From Phycisphaerales bacterium UBA854 (GTDB taxonomy: Bacteria > Planctomycetota > Phycisphaerae > Phycisphaerales > SM1A02), in contig DBGM01000045.1 of NCBI GenBank assembly GCA_002295885.1, positions 95,400-159,399 on the forward strand: 64,000 bases of DNA. The letters are read 5' to 3'. The first letter of the stretch is position 1; each line of letters begins with the position of its first letter. A program made the translations under genes and the position numbers. This document shows positions 8,897 through 18,870 of the stretch, piece after piece. A model generated the notes under the pieces. That model was not told the DNA's origin and did not search any database. It worked only from the letters and a program-made list of their open reading frames with translations.

Positions 8897-9133
8897 ATCC
8901 TCCACACTCCTGACAGCCCACATTTCGGGCGGCACGGGCCTCTGGTTCCCCTGAAACCCCATTTAGATGGTTTTTTGGCCTTCAGGGGGCTCCAAACACT
9001 ACGAATATCGAATTCTAAGTCCTTCGTGTGGTTTATCGGGCTCAAAAAGCAGTCTTTCCGATAGTCTGTTCATAGGTTTGTGCAGGTTCCGCCTCACAGA
9101 GCCGGGTGAACAGCGTAGTTGTTCATAGAGGCA

Positions 9134-9988
9134 ATGAGTCGGTCCAGAGCACATCCTCGTCGGGGCATGATCCCCGGCGGCATCGAAGTGGGGTACCGCG
9201 TGACGAATCGCGTGAAATCCTGTCCCGTCCGGCACGATCCCCGGCGATCCGTGCAGCGGAATGGTTTCAGTCTCCTCGAGCTGCTCGTGGTGCTGGCCAT
9301 CACCGGTCTGCTCACCGGTCTGCTGCTGCCGACGCTCGCTTCGATCCGGGAGAACGCCAATCGCGTCATCAGCTCATCCCACCAGCGGAACATCGGTCAC
9401 GCGCTGATCATGTGGGGATCCGACCACAAGAATCAGCTCCCCGAGAGCCGGGTTCTCCTGGCCGATCCGCCGCGCCCCGGCGAGCTGATGGTGGCCCGCT
9501 ATCAATCCGCATCGGACAATCCGTTCGGCAAGCGGCAGTACGCCGCATCCGACTCGGAGGTCATCGAGGGCTGGGACGGTCTCGGTTGGCTCTACGCCCG
9601 GCACTACCTCGATTCCCACGAGACGTTCTACTGCCCCAACCACGACGGGGATCATCCGCTCGAACGGTACGAGGCGCAGTGGGAGCGGGGAACCGGCACC
9701 ATCTACACGAACTACCACTACGCGGGGCACGTCAACTGGGACACCTACGAAGTCCGGCGTTTCGACCGGGGTGATCGCATGGTGCTGCTGACCGACGGCC
9801 TTCGCCGCAGGAGCGACTTCAACCATCGGACCGGCCTGAACGTCCTGCGGGGCGACGGATCCGTCCGGTGGCAGGACGATCCCACTCTGTTCACCCAGCT
9901 TCCCATCGACGATCCGATGGGTGAGGAGCTGCGTGCCCACGAGAACCTGATCAACGACCTGTTCAACACGAACGTCCTGCTCGACTGA
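9134..9988 (+). CDS. Type II secretion / prepilin-like protein
   Basis: The protein has a prepilin peptidase site: RNG followed by FSLLELLVVLAITGLL, with Phe at +1 and Glu at +5 of the mature protein, then a hydrophobic stalk. The mature part, about 235 residues, ends in a FNHRTGLNVLRGDGSVRW segment like the H-x9-DG motif of planctomycete pseudopilins. The start is uncertain. The ATG at 9134 gives a long 40-residue leader, while GTG at 9200 follows GGGG with 6 bases of spacing and gives a shorter one. Such proteins are abundant in planctomycetes and are thought to assemble into pseudopili or envelope filaments. No secretion ATPase or secretin gene is nearby. Confidence 0.85.
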   Translation: MSRSRAHPRRGMIPGGIEVGYRVTNRVKSCPVRHDPRRSVQRNGFSLLELLVVLAITGLLTGLLLPTLASIRENANRVISSSHQRNIGHALIMWGSDHKNQLPESRVLLADPPRPGELMVARYQSASDNPFGKRQYAASDSEVIEGWDGLGWLYARHYLDSHETFYCPNHDGDHPLERYEAQWERGTGTIYTNYHYAGHVNWDTYEVRRFDRGDRMVLLTDGLRRRSDFNHRTGLNVLRGDGSVRWQDDPTLFTQLPIDDPMGEELRAHENLINDLFNTNVLLD

Positions 9989-10957
9989 TCAGTTTCCTTC
10001 GGAAACCTTCTTCAGAACCACCCGTTGCGTGCGATGCCGGCCGATGCCAGGATCCGCCGTGGTGCAGTCCGCGACGTTCAGCCAGGGGGCGACCAGCACG
10101 TGATCGATGCGGTAGATCGGCAGAGACCGGCTCCAGCTCGGTCCCCAGCCGCGACCCGCGAGATCCCACGCATGCACGAGGCCGGGAAATGCATGCCGCA
10201 TCGCAGCGCTCCCGCGACGCATGTTGAAGTCGCCCAGCACGAGATCGATTCCCCCCGTCGTACGCTGTTCGACCCAGCCCTTGAGCTTCGTGGCGACCTG
10301 CCATCGGGATCTCGTGACGGATGAGGGAAGGTCCACCGCCAGAATGCGCAATGGTCGCCCCAGCTTTGCGGTCGTATCGATTTCGATGAACCGAGCGTGG
10401 ATGTCGTCACCGGATGCCACCGATCGGATGTGTCGGACGGGGAGTCTCGTCAGGATCGTGAAGAAGCCGATTTTGTAGGGGGCGTGTCCGGCTCCGAGCC
10501 ATTGGCGGATCTCGTCCGTCCCGCGGACGCCGTAGCCGTGGGTCAGGATCGTGATGTCGGCGTCCTCGCGGATGATGTATTCGGCGTGGGTGACGCGATC
10601 CGACTTGTCGTGCGACATCGTCCATTGCAGCAGCCGAAGCCCGCCGGTCGGTTCCGTTCCGGGACGCCACGGTTGTTCGACAAAGAGCACCCATCCGAAC
10701 AGAACGGCAGCGGCCAGGCCCCATCCACCGAGGCCCATCCGGGTCCGTGCCGTCCAGGCGGCGGCGACCGCGAACGGCACCAGGGTGAAGGTGGGGATCC
10801 AGGAGAGGAACTGCGTCGCCAATGAGCGGTCGGACCAGATGACGCCCGCCAGCCAGGCCAGCAGGAACATGAAGGTCAGCCCGTGGACCGTCCGGCGAAG
10901 CCGGCGGCGGGCGATGGACCGATCAGTATGGGAAGACGAGCGGGGCAACGATGACAC
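9989..10957 (-). CDS. Membrane-anchored endonuclease/exonuclease/phosphatase family protein
   Basis: 322 residues. Three hydrophobic segments occupy about residues 24-96 (FMFLLAWLAGVIW, FTLVPFAVAAAW and GLAAAVLFGWVLFV). The rest is an EEP fold: the RLLQWTMSH start strand, a VLGDFNMRRGS motif (metal and nucleophile-activating Asp and Asn), a SRSLPIYRIDHVLV motif and a final GRHRTQRVVL. The classical N-terminal Asn and Glu of the fold (W-N, E) are not clear here: the first strand has Q and the second reads REDADITILTHG. The start overlaps the end of the SLC13 permease gene by 35 bases, so the two are translationally coupled. Possible substrates are phosphodiesters or nucleic acids outside the cytoplasm. 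Confidence 0.75.
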   Translation of the reverse strand: MSSLPRSSSHTDRSIARRRLRRTVHGLTFMFLLAWLAGVIWSDRSLATQFLSWIPTFTLVPFAVAAAWTARTRMGLGGWGLAAAVLFGWVLFVEQPWRPGTEPTGGLRLLQWTMSHDKSDRVTHAEYIIREDADITILTHGYGVRGTDEIRQWLGAGHAPYKIGFFTILTRLPVRHIRSVASGDDIHARFIEIDTTAKLGRPLRILAVDLPSSVTRSRWQVATKLKGWVEQRTTGGIDLVLGDFNMRRGSAAMRHAFPGLVHAWDLAGRGWGPSWSRSLPIYRIDHVLVAPWLNVADCTTADPGIGRHRTQRVVLKKVSEGN

Positions 10958-12752
10958 ACACGGCGCCGACCAGAATCGTCAGCGGTATACCCAGGCGGGC
11001 GTAGTCGAGGAAGCGGTAGCCTCCCGGCCCGTAGACCATGAGGTTGGTCTGGTAGCCGATGGGGGTGCTGAAGTTGCACCCTGCGATCATCAGCGTGAAG
11101 ACGTACGCGAGCGGGCTGACCTGCAGCAGTTCCGCCGACTGCATGACGATGGGGAACATGAGCACGGATGCGGCGTACGGCGTGATCAGCTGGGAGAGGA
11201 TGTTCGCGATCACGAACAGGATGACAAGCATCAGGGATGGATGCAGTTCAAACGCGTTTGCGCTACCCATGAGCCAGCCGACGATGATGTCGGCTGCGCC
11301 GCTCTGGTCCATCGCGGCCCCGAGTCCGATGGCCGCACCGATGCTCAGCAGCACTTGGAGATTGATGCTCGATCGCGCGACCGATCCACCCACGCACCGC
11401 GTGAACACCATCAGGATTGCGCAGATCCAGACGGCGAGAATGGGGGGGATGTTGATGTAGGTGCCGCCGATCAGCAGCCCCACCATCATGACGAGCAGGC
11501 CGATGGCGATCATGGCCCGGTTGTGACGTGTGGGACGCGATTCCTCCACCTGGGAGATGAGGTAGAAGTCGGGGTCGTTGCGGTGCGACTCGAGAAATCC
11601 GACGTGCGTATCCAGCAGCAGGGTGTCGCCGATTCGAAGCCGGATGTCGCCGATCTTCCCCGCCACCTTCGCGCCCTGCCGGTGCACGGCGATGATCGCG
11701 GCGTTGTATCTGCTCCGGAAGCGGGAGTCCCGGACCGTCTGGTTCACCAGCGGGGAGTTGGCCGAGACGACCACTTCCACGAGGGTCCTCGAACTGCTGC
11801 TCCCCTTGAGTTTCAGGGTCTGGTCCGTGGCCGGTTCCAGACCGCGGACTCTCCGCAGGTCCACCACCGAATCGAGGACGCCGACGAAGCCGAGTCGATC
11901 ACCCGCCTCCAGGATCTCTTCGGGCCCGACCGCGGGGATCACCACGCCGCTTCGTTCGATCTGGCTGAGGTAGAGGCCCGGAAGCTGACGGAGTCCGGCC
12001 TGTTCGATGGAGCTTCCCACGATGGGCGAATCCGGCTGCACGATCATGTCGACCTGGTAGGTCTTCGCGTCCAGCGATACCGAATCAACCGGCACACGAT
12101 CCCGCAGCAGTGCCTTGGAGGCGATGATGATGAAGATGATGCCGACGATCGCACAGGGCAGGCCGACGGCACCCACCCCGAAGAAGAGGAGCCATTCCGG
12201 AAGGGGGCCGGTGATTCCCACTTCGGCCAGCCAGGCGTGATCCTGCGCAAGATAGCTCGTCAGCAGGCCGATCACCACCAGGTTCGAGGCGGTGCCGATC
12301 ATGGTCAGTCGGCCGCCGAGGATCGCAGCGAAGCTCAGGGGCATGTACAGGGTCGAGGCGCTGATCCCCAACTGCTTGGACCAGTTCCGTACCAGCGGAA
12401 TGCACATGGCGACGATCGGCGTGTTGTTCATGAAGCCCGAGAGCAGGGCGACCGGTCCCAGAAGGCGAACCTTCGCCTCGGTTTCGCTCGTCGGTCGACC
12501 CAGGAGCTTGTTGGCCACGATCTCGATCGCACCCGTCTCCCGCATTCCGGCGGCGACGACGTACAGCGCGCCGATCATCATCACGGCCTGAGATGCGAAT
12601 CCCTCGATCGCGGTGTCGATCGAGACGATGCCGGTGGCCATCAGCAGAATCAGGCCGCCGAGGAGAGCCACGTCCATGCCGATTCGGTTGGAGATCAGGG
12701 CCACGATGATCATGGCCAGGACGGCAAGGGTGAACCAGGCTTCAAACGGCAT
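10923..12752 (-). CDS. SLC13/DASS family permease with two TrkA-C domains
   Basis: 609 residues. The N-terminal half has about six membrane segments with a family pattern around FMNNTPIVAMCIPLV (helix-hairpin Asn-Asn-Thr) and AILGGRLTMIGTASNLVV. The middle (about 210-390) is soluble and has two RCK-C/TrkA-C-like repeats, each with a VVV strand and a Gly-Asp-Lys-Leu type turn (ILEAGDRLGFVG and LRIGDTLLL). The C-terminal half repeats the permease layout (SQLITPYAASVLMFPIV, CNFSTPIGYQTNLMVYGPGGY). Proteins of this build often import sulfate or other divalent anions. It starts 31 bases from the CysQ-like stop, with GAGGAG 7 bases before the ATG. A 9-G tract sits in the short gap. Confidence 0.85.
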   Translation of the reverse strand: MPFEAWFTLAVLAMIIVALISNRIGMDVALLGGLILLMATGIVSIDTAIEGFASQAVMMIGALYVVAAGMRETGAIEIVANKLLGRPTSETEAKVRLLGPVALLSGFMNNTPIVAMCIPLVRNWSKQLGISASTLYMPLSFAAILGGRLTMIGTASNLVVIGLLTSYLAQDHAWLAEVGITGPLPEWLLFFGVGAVGLPCAIVGIIFIIIASKALLRDRVPVDSVSLDAKTYQVDMIVQPDSPIVGSSIEQAGLRQLPGLYLSQIERSGVVIPAVGPEEILEAGDRLGFVGVLDSVVDLRRVRGLEPATDQTLKLKGSSSSRTLVEVVVSANSPLVNQTVRDSRFRSRYNAAIIAVHRQGAKVAGKIGDIRLRIGDTLLLDTHVGFLESHRNDPDFYLISQVEESRPTRHNRAMIAIGLLVMMVGLLIGGTYINIPPILAVWICAILMVFTRCVGGSVARSSINLQVLLSIGAAIGLGAAMDQSGAADIIVGWLMGSANAFELHPSLMLVILFVIANILSQLITPYAASVLMFPIVMQSAELLQVSPLAYVFTLMIAGCNFSTPIGYQTNLMVYGPGGYRFLDYARLGIPLTILVGAVCVIVAPLVFPY

Positions 12753-12782
12753 GCTGGGGCTCCTCGACGCGGGGGGGGGCGG

Positions 12783-13811
12783 TCAGTCCTTCGACTCGGC
12801 ATCGATGCCGAGCTGATCGATCGCACCGATGATGCATCCGTGCACGTCGGGAGAGGCGCAGATGACGCCCCGATTCCCTTCTAGACGTGCACCCTGTCCA
12901 AAGTCCAGCGGTCGCCCGTGAATGTCGGTCACGATGGCGCCGGCTTCCCTTGCGATCACCGAGCCTGCGGCGTGATCCCAGATCTTCTCCACGTACCCCG
13001 CCCGGGTGGGGAGTCTCAGGTACGCGTCCGCCTGACCGCGTGCGACCATGGCGTACTTGCACTGGCTGTCGAGCCGGACCGGTTCGCCGACGTTCCCGAC
13101 GATCTCCGCCACGCGGTCGCTGTCGCTTCGGTTTGAATGCGCCTTCTCGACCGAGCCGCAGAATCGCCAGGGACGGCCGTCCTGGCCCGGTCTCGCCTGG
13201 ATCCGCAGCCGTTGGGCTTCCGGGTCGCATCCGGCGAACTCCCACGCGCCCTGCCCCTCGGCCGCGGCGTACAGCACGCCTTGCGGGTCGGGGGTATCCA
13301 GCGGAGCATCCTGGCTCACCGGAAGAGCGGGGCATCCCATGACACCGGCCACCACCCTTCCGTGTTCGATCCGTCCGAGCGCGATCGCATATTGCTGGCC
13401 ACGCAGGAACCCCTTGGTGCCGTCGACCGGATCAAGCGTCCAGTAGGTGTCGGCGGTCCCGTCGTGGTCGCACGAATCGATGGCCGCGAGCACCTCCTGC
13501 TCCTCGATGCCGTTGCGCCAGTGCTGGACCACTTCCACGATGGCCCGTCGCACGACGGCGGATTCCTCGTCGGCCAGCCCCAGGGCATCCTCTTCGCCCA
13601 CGATCCGATGGTCCGCAGGGTCCTCGAGCATGTCCTGCAGGGTCAGGGCCACGATCGCCTGGGCTGCGTAGTCGGCCACCGTGACGGGGCTCCGGTCGTC
13701 CTTGGTCAGGGCGGTGACCTCCTGCAGGCGTTCCTGGACGGCACGGGTGATCTGGCAGGCGATGGCGACGGCCTGCATGGCGGCGTGAAGCTGATTCGAT
13801 GGGGTATTCAT
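12783..13811 (-). CDS. cysQ: 3'(2'),5'-bisphosphate nucleotidase / inositol monophosphatase family
   Basis: 342 residues. The Li+-sensitive phosphatase family motifs are all seen: KDDRSPVTVADYAAQ, GEED (metal site 1), LDPVDGTKGFL (DPxDGT, metal site) and WDHAAGSVIA (WDxAxG). The DxDPVDGTKGF version is typical of Hal2/CysQ proteins, which turn 3'-phosphoadenosine 5'-phosphate into AMP. This keeps PAP from inhibiting sulfate assimilation enzymes and exoribonucleases. The assignment fits its place just before an anion permease that may import sulfate. Its start lies 45 bases from the terminator hairpin. An inositol phosphatase role cannot be excluded. Confidence 0.85.
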   Translation of the reverse strand: MNTPSNQLHAAMQAVAIACQITRAVQERLQEVTALTKDDRSPVTVADYAAQAIVALTLQDMLEDPADHRIVGEEDALGLADEESAVVRRAIVEVVQHWRNGIEEQEVLAAIDSCDHDGTADTYWTLDPVDGTKGFLRGQQYAIALGRIEHGRVVAGVMGCPALPVSQDAPLDTPDPQGVLYAAAEGQGAWEFAGCDPEAQRLRIQARPGQDGRPWRFCGSVEKAHSNRSDSDRVAEIVGNVGEPVRLDSQCKYAMVARGQADAYLRLPTRAGYVEKIWDHAAGSVIAREAGAIVTDIHGRPLDFGQGARLEGNRGVICASPDVHGCIIGAIDQLGIDAESKD

Positions 13812-13855
13812 GACCCTTCATCATCGGCTCGATCGCCCGTCATGCTCCCAATGAA

Positions 13856-13884
13856 GACGCCCCGCCGGGGGCCGGCGGGGCGTC
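13856..13884. terminator. Perfect 13-bp hairpin, end of the ATP synthase operon
   Basis: The arms GACGCCCCGCCGG (13856-13868) and its exact complement (13872-13884) surround a GGG loop. It lies 27 bases after the atpA stop on the minus strand and is followed there by TTCATTGGG. It therefore ends the ATP synthase transcript directly after alpha. Confidence 0.75.
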
Positions 13885-13911
13885 GGGGGGATCTGAGATG
13901 AGGGGATCCGG

Positions 13912-15459
13912 TCAGCTGGACCAGACCTGCTTGAACTCGCCGATTGCGGCTGCGAACTCCTCGCCGATCTGCTTGAAGGAGGAGGACTCCACCAACTGGT
14001 CGCGCAGCCCCTTGCCGGGCCCTCGGAAGTGGTCGAGCAGGTCGGCCTCGAAGGCGTGGACCTTGTCCAGCGGGAGGTCGTCCAGGAAGCCCTTCGATCC
14101 GGCGAAGATCGAGATGCACTGGTCGATGACGTCGAAGGGGGAGTACTGACCCTGCTTGAGGAGTTCGACCATGCGGCCGCCGCGGTCGAGCTGCTGCTGG
14201 CTGGCCTTGTCGAGCTCCGTTCCGAGCTGAGCGAAAGCCTCGAGTTCCCGGAAGGCGGCGAGGTCGAGTCGGAGGGAGCCCGCCACTTCCTTCATCGCCT
14301 TGATCTGTGCGTTTCCGCCCACCCGGCTGACCGAGATGCCCACGTTGACGGCGGGACGGACGCCCGAGGAGAACAGTTCCGGCTGCAGGTAGATCTGACC
14401 GTCCGTGATCGAGATCACGTTGGTCGGAATGTAGGCGGAGACGTCGCCTTCCTGGGTCTCGATGATCGGGAGTGCGGTGAGCGATCCGCCGCCGTTCTCG
14501 TCGGAGAGCTTGGTGGCACGTTCGAGCAGACGGCTGTGCAGGTAGAAGACGTCGCCGGGATAGGCCTCACGTCCGGGCGGACGGCGGAGCAGCAGCGAGA
14601 GCTGCCGGTATGCGGTCGCCTGCTTGGAGAGATCGTCGTAGACGCACAGGACGTGCTTGGGCTTCTTGCCTTCCTTGCCGTTCCACATGAAGTGCTCGCC
14701 CATCGCGCATCCGGCGTAGGGAGCGATGTACTGGAGCGGCGCGGGGCTGGATGCACCGGCGTTGACCACGATGGTGTAGTCCATGGCCCCGTTCTTGCGC
14801 AGCGTGTCGACCACGCCGGCGACGGTCGAGTCCTTCTGGCCGACGGCGACGTAGATGCAGACCACTGCGTCGTCGGTTCCCCAGAACTGACGCTGGTTGA
14901 TGATCGCATCGAGCGCGACCGCGGTCTTGCCCGTCTTTCGGTCGCCGATGATGAGTTCTCGCTGGCCGCGGCCGATGGGGATCATCGAGTCGATGCCCTT
15001 GATTCCGGTCTGGAGCGGTTCGGTCACGGGCTGACGAGCCGCGATGCCGGGAGCCACGATGTCCAGCTTGCGGGTTTCCGTCGAGTTCACCGCACCCTTG
15101 CCGTCGAGCGGATCGCCCAGCGGGTCGACGACCCGTCCGAGCAGACCGTCGCCGACGGGGACTTCCAGCAGACGGCTGGTGGAGCGGACCACGTCACCCT
15201 CGCGGACGGCGAGGTAGTCGCCGTAGATCACGGCACCGACGGTGTCGGTCTCCAGGTTCATGGCCTGGCCCATGATCGGACCACGCTCCGTCTCGAACTC
15301 GAGCAGTTCGCCGGCCATGGCCTTGGAGAGGCCGTAGATCCGGGCGATACCGTCGCCGACTTCGACGACGCGTCCAACTTCGGAGATCTCGAGTTCACTG
15401 GAGAACTGTTCGATTTCCTGCTTGATGACAGTGGTGATTTCGTCGGTCTTGATCTTCAC
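13912..15459 (-). CDS. atpA: F1 ATP synthase subunit alpha
   Basis: 515 residues, the usual length. Visible are the N-terminal beta-barrel ([20 protein letters not shown]), the P-loop [13 protein letters not shown], the [20 protein letters not shown] segment and the [19 protein letters not shown] signature. Together with beta it forms the hexamer that houses nucleotide sites; alpha sites are non-catalytic. It starts at GTG after AAGGAAG. The SIMPL gene is between it and delta, an unusual order. No gamma, beta or epsilon gene follows; a hairpin and the CysQ-like gene do. The rest of F1 must lie elsewhere in the genome. Confidence 0.97.
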   Translation of the reverse strand: MKIKTDEITTVIKQEIEQFSSELEISEVGRVVEVGDGIARIYGLSKAMAGELLEFETERGPIMGQAMNLETDTVGAVIYGDYLAVREGDVVRSTSRLLEVPVGDGLLGRVVDPLGDPLDGKGAVNSTETRKLDIVAPGIAARQPVTEPLQTGIKGIDSMIPIGRGQRELIIGDRKTGKTAVALDAIINQRQFWGTDDAVVCIYVAVGQKDSTVAGVVDTLRKNGAMDYTIVVNAGASSPAPLQYIAPYAGCAMGEHFMWNGKEGKKPKHVLCVYDDLSKQATAYRQLSLLLRRPPGREAYPGDVFYLHSRLLERATKLSDENGGGSLTALPIIETQEGDVSAYIPTNVISITDGQIYLQPELFSSGVRPAVNVGISVSRVGGNAQIKAMKEVAGSLRLDLAAFRELEAFAQLGTELDKASQQQLDRGGRMVELLKQGQYSPFDVIDQCISIFAGSKGFLDDLPLDKVHAFEADLLDHFRGPGKGLRDQLVESSSFKQIGEEFAAAIGEFKQVWSS

Positions 15460-15508
15460 GTCGTTCTTCCTTCGAAACGTCCGTCTTCGACGGGTCGGTG
15501 TGTTCTCG

Positions 15509-16249
15509 TCAGGGGCCTGAGATCAGCCAGGTGAGTTGCACGGTTGCGTTGACCGTCACGTCGCCCGAGACGATCGGGGCGGCCGGCGCGGAGTAGGCCC
15601 GCTCCAGTGTCGCGGCACGGCCGTAGTCGGCGGCGGCCTTGAACTGGCGGGGCTGGTAGTTGCTTCCATCCAGCGATAGCGACTGGATGCGCACGAGTTC
15701 GACGCCCGCGGCTTTCGCCATGCTCGAGGCGTCGTCCATCGCGTTCTGGGTTGCGGCCCGGATGACCTCGTCGCGGGAGTTCCGGGGGTCGGCAAGATCG
15801 AAGACAATGTTTCCGATCTCGTTGGCACCGGCATCGACACCATTGCTGATGATGCGTCCGGCGAGTTCGAGCTTGCCGGTCTTGATCCGCATCTGGGCGT
15901 TCACGGTGTAGCCCACGATCGTGGGACGCCAGTTGGGTTCGGGGTTGCGGGGCCGCGGTGACCACTGCGTGTTCACGTTGTAGCGTTCGATCGTGTATTC
16001 GGTCTTCCGCTCGAGGCCGAGCTTGTCCATGGCCTTGATGATCTCGTCCATGGTCTCGACCGCGGAAGCGTTGGCCTCCTCCACGGTCTTGCCTGCGGTC
16101 TCCACGCCAAGGCTGATTCGCAGTTGATCGGCGGGGATCTCCAGGGTGGCCCGTCCGGTCGTGGAGAGCACGGCCGGTTGTTCATCGGCGTGCACCGCGC
16201 CGGCGGTGAGCATGGTCGTGGCGAGCATGATCGCGGCCGTCCGGATCAT
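15509..16249 (-). CDS. SIMPL-domain (DUF541) secreted protein inside the atp operon
   Basis: 246 residues with a signal peptide ending around residue 21 ([14 protein letters not shown]). The rest matches the SIMPL/YggE fold: [32 protein letters not shown], a [32 protein letters not shown] block and a [25 protein letters not shown] helix. Known members (for example YggE) are periplasmic proteins linked to oxidative stress; the biochemical function is unsettled. The start codon overlaps the delta subunit stop by 4 bases (ATGA), so it is translationally coupled to atpH and sits between delta and alpha. That position is not standard for ATP synthase operons. Confidence 0.85.
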   Translation of the reverse strand: MIRTAAIMLATTMLTAGAVHADEQPAVLSTTGRATLEIPADQLRISLGVETAGKTVEEANASAVETMDEIIKAMDKLGLERKTEYTIERYNVNTQWSPRPRNPEPNWRPTIVGYTVNAQMRIKTGKLELAGRIISNGVDAGANEIGNIVFDLADPRNSRDEVIRAATQNAMDDASSMAKAAGVELVRIQSLSLDGSNYQPRQFKAAADYGRAATLERAYSAPAAPIVSGDVTVNATVQLTWLISGP

Positions 16250-16911
16250 GCGTCATCCGCCTTTGCTGCTACGTCTGACGAACGCTTGCCTGCGTGCGAC
16301 TGATTGTGCGGGGCATCCTCCAGGAACCGGTCGATCTCGGATCGAATGTCGTTGCCTCCCTGCTGCTGCAGAGCGGCGCCCATGCGGCGGAGCCGGGTGG
16401 CGACCGATCCGTCGATGAGTTCGTCGCCGATTCGCAGCCGGACACCACCGATGATGGAGGGGTCCGTGTAGGAGTGCATCACCGGTTCCTTGCCCAGAGC
16501 CTGCTGGATGCGTTCGCCGATGCGTTCCTTGGCGGCTTCGTCGATCTCCGTGGCCGTTATCACGTCCACCTCGATGCGCCCGAACGCCTCCTGCACCATC
16601 TGGTCGTAGGCGATCTGGATCGAATCGATGTGACCGAGACGGCCATTGCGGTTCAGGATCACCAGGAAGCGGACCGTGAGTTCCGAGACCCGATCCGTGA
16701 AGATCCGGGTGATCGCTTCGGAGCGACGGGCCGAGTCGATGATGGGGGAGGTGAACAGTTCGAGGAACTGCCGATCGTCCCGAAGCAGTTCACAGATCTG
16801 CTCCAGTTCGTCGGCGACTTCCATGACCCGGTCGCGACCACCGCCTTCGTCCGCCAGCTCATAGAGGCTGGTGGCGTAGGTTCGGGCCAAGGTGTCGGTC
16901 TGGGTGGCCAT
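16246..16911 (-). CDS. atpH: F1 ATP synthase subunit delta
   Basis: 221 residues, a little longer than the common 175-185 because of a polar, charged C-terminal tail (about residues 185-221, ending in AKADDA). The N-terminal six-helix domain (LARTYATSLYELADE, FLELFTSPIIDSARRSEAITRIF) and the C-terminal strand PSIIGGVRLRIGDELIDGSV are typical. It joins the peripheral stalk to the alpha N-termini. It follows atpF by 9 bases, with GAGGAA before the ATG. Confidence 0.9.
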   Translation of the reverse strand: MATQTDTLARTYATSLYELADEGGGRDRVMEVADELEQICELLRDDRQFLELFTSPIIDSARRSEAITRIFTDRVSELTVRFLVILNRNGRLGHIDSIQIAYDQMVQEAFGRIEVDVITATEIDEAAKERIGERIQQALGKEPVMHSYTDPSIIGGVRLRIGDELIDGSVATRLRRMGAALQQQGGNDIRSEIDRFLEDAPHNQSHAGKRSSDVAAKADDA

Positions 16912-16920
16912 GTTCGTTCC

Positions 16921-17457
16921 TCAGCCGTTCCGCACCGTTTCCAGTTCCCGCAGGGACTCGTCGATGAGGCTCTGCTGGTCCTGGGCGTTGATCTCCCGCT
17001 GGAGGATGCGGGAGGCGATGGCGGTGGCCAGTGCCGCACTTTCGGCGTGGAGTTCCGTGATGGCCGCTTCCTTGGCGGCCCGGATCTCCCGACTGGCGTT
17101 CTCACGCAGCTCGTTGAGCTCCTTCTGGGCCCGGTCCCGAAGGTCCTGAGCCGAGGCCTCGGCGTCCGCCTTGGCCTGGGAGATCATCTCGTTGGCTTCG
17201 GCACGGGCCTTGGCCAACTCCTCCTGCTGGCGATCCATCGAGGCCCGGGCTTCCGCCTGGGCCTGTTCGGCCGCCTCGATCTCCTGGCGGATCTTCGCTT
17301 GTCGGTCGTCCAATCCCTTTCCGATCGCCGGCCAGACCTTCGTGAAGAACACGAGGCAGACCAGGCCGAACACGATCAGCGCCGTGATGGCGGGCGCCAG
17401 GTCGACGTTCAACGGATTGGGATCTCCGTCCGATGCGGCAAGCAGCAGGGCGAGCAT
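16921..17457 (-). CDS. atpF: F0 ATP synthase subunit b
   Basis: 178 residues. One N-terminal membrane segment (ITALIVFGLVCLVFFTKVWPAI, about residues 24-45) is followed by a long charged coiled coil (LDDRQAKIRQEIEAAEQAQAEA to the end). This is the dimeric b stalk. AAGGAGG stands 6 bases before the ATG. The coil ends in LIDESLRELETVRNG, typical of the part that meets delta. Confidence 0.92.
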   Translation of the reverse strand: MLALLLAASDGDPNPLNVDLAPAITALIVFGLVCLVFFTKVWPAIGKGLDDRQAKIRQEIEAAEQAQAEARASMDRQQEELAKARAEANEMISQAKADAEASAQDLRDRAQKELNELRENASREIRAAKEAAITELHAESAALATAIASRILQREINAQDQQSLIDESLRELETVRNG

Positions 17458-17506
17458 GCGCTACCTCCTTCTTCGGTCCCCAAGGGGATCCGTCCGGATC
17501 ACCGGC

Positions 17507-17863
<357 letters not shown>

Positions 17864-17922
17864 TCAATGATCTCGGGTCCGGTTCGCGGCAATCACGAGT
17901 GCCGGGCCTCGATCGAATCAAG

Positions 17923-18867
17923 TCAGGTGGCCGGAACCTCTGAATATTCGGTTAGGCCTTCTTCGAATTCCTCGTGGTGATCCTCGTGATGGTGTGACAT
18001 CTGACTGATGAACACCGTGGTGAGGAACATGAAGATGAACGCCTGTAGAAAGGCGACGAACAGTTCCAGGAAGCCGATCGCCACCGCGGAGACGATGGAG
18101 ATCGCACTGATTCCCAGCAGACCACCGACGCCGAGGCCTCCGTAGGCCATCTTTCCGAACAGGGCGAGCATGGCCATGAGCGTGTGCCCGGCGACCATGT
18201 TCGCGAACAGCCGGACGGCAAGTGCGCTGGGTTTGATGAGCATGCCCATGAGTTCCACGGGCAGCATGATTGGAAGCATGTAGAGCGGGGCACCACCGGT
18301 GAGGTGACCCAGCCATCCCTTGATGCCCAGTTCCCGGAAGGCGTGCACCTGGATGACGATGAAGCAGATGGCCGCGAGGGCGGCGGTGACGGCGAGATTG
18401 CTGGTTGCGGTTCCGCCGAAGAAGGCCCACTCCAGTTCGCTGCCCATGATGCCGGAGCCCAGATACTGGACATCCATCATCGGAATGAGCCCGATGACGT
18501 TGCAGGTCAGGATGAAGAAGAAGAGGGCCATCAGGAATGGCAGATACTTCTTCGTGTTCTCGTCACCGAGCACCGGATGGATGGCGGTGTCGCGCATGTA
18601 GAGGATGATCACTTCGATCATCTGGGCGAACCGTCCGGTCGTCAGGTAGCGATCGTTGCCTTCGGTCTCGCGACCGGTCGCGATCCGCTTGCCGACGTAG
18701 AGCATCAGCATGATGAAGATGAGGCCCGCCACCACGAGCGAGACCATGTGCATGGTCAGATAGGGAGTGGCGGAAGCGGTGTCGACGAAAATGGGGTTCT
18801 CACCGCCGATGATCGCCTTGTCCACGACGTGGCCGAGTGGGTTGTCGCCGAATGCGATGAGGTGCAT
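17923..18867 (-). CDS. atpB: F0 ATP synthase subunit a
   Basis: About 314 residues with five to six membrane helices. The essential arginine lies in KPSALAVRLFANMVAGH and the last helices read FLELFVAFLQAFIFMFLTTVFIS, the standard proton half-channel. The C-terminus is an unusual His/Glu-rich tail (HHHEDHHEEFEEG), which could bind metal or protons in the cytoplasm or periplasm. I chose the ATG at 18867, which has GGAG 6 bases upstream; a GTG just before it is also in frame. Confidence 0.95.
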   Translation of the reverse strand: MHLIAFGDNPLGHVVDKAIIGGENPIFVDTASATPYLTMHMVSLVVAGLIFIMLMLYVGKRIATGRETEGNDRYLTTGRFAQMIEVIILYMRDTAIHPVLGDENTKKYLPFLMALFFFILTCNVIGLIPMMDVQYLGSGIMGSELEWAFFGGTATSNLAVTAALAAICFIVIQVHAFRELGIKGWLGHLTGGAPLYMLPIMLPVELMGMLIKPSALAVRLFANMVAGHTLMAMLALFGKMAYGGLGVGGLLGISAISIVSAVAIGFLELFVAFLQAFIFMFLTTVFISQMSHHHEDHHEEFEEGLTEYSEVPAT

Positions 18868-18870
18868 CAC

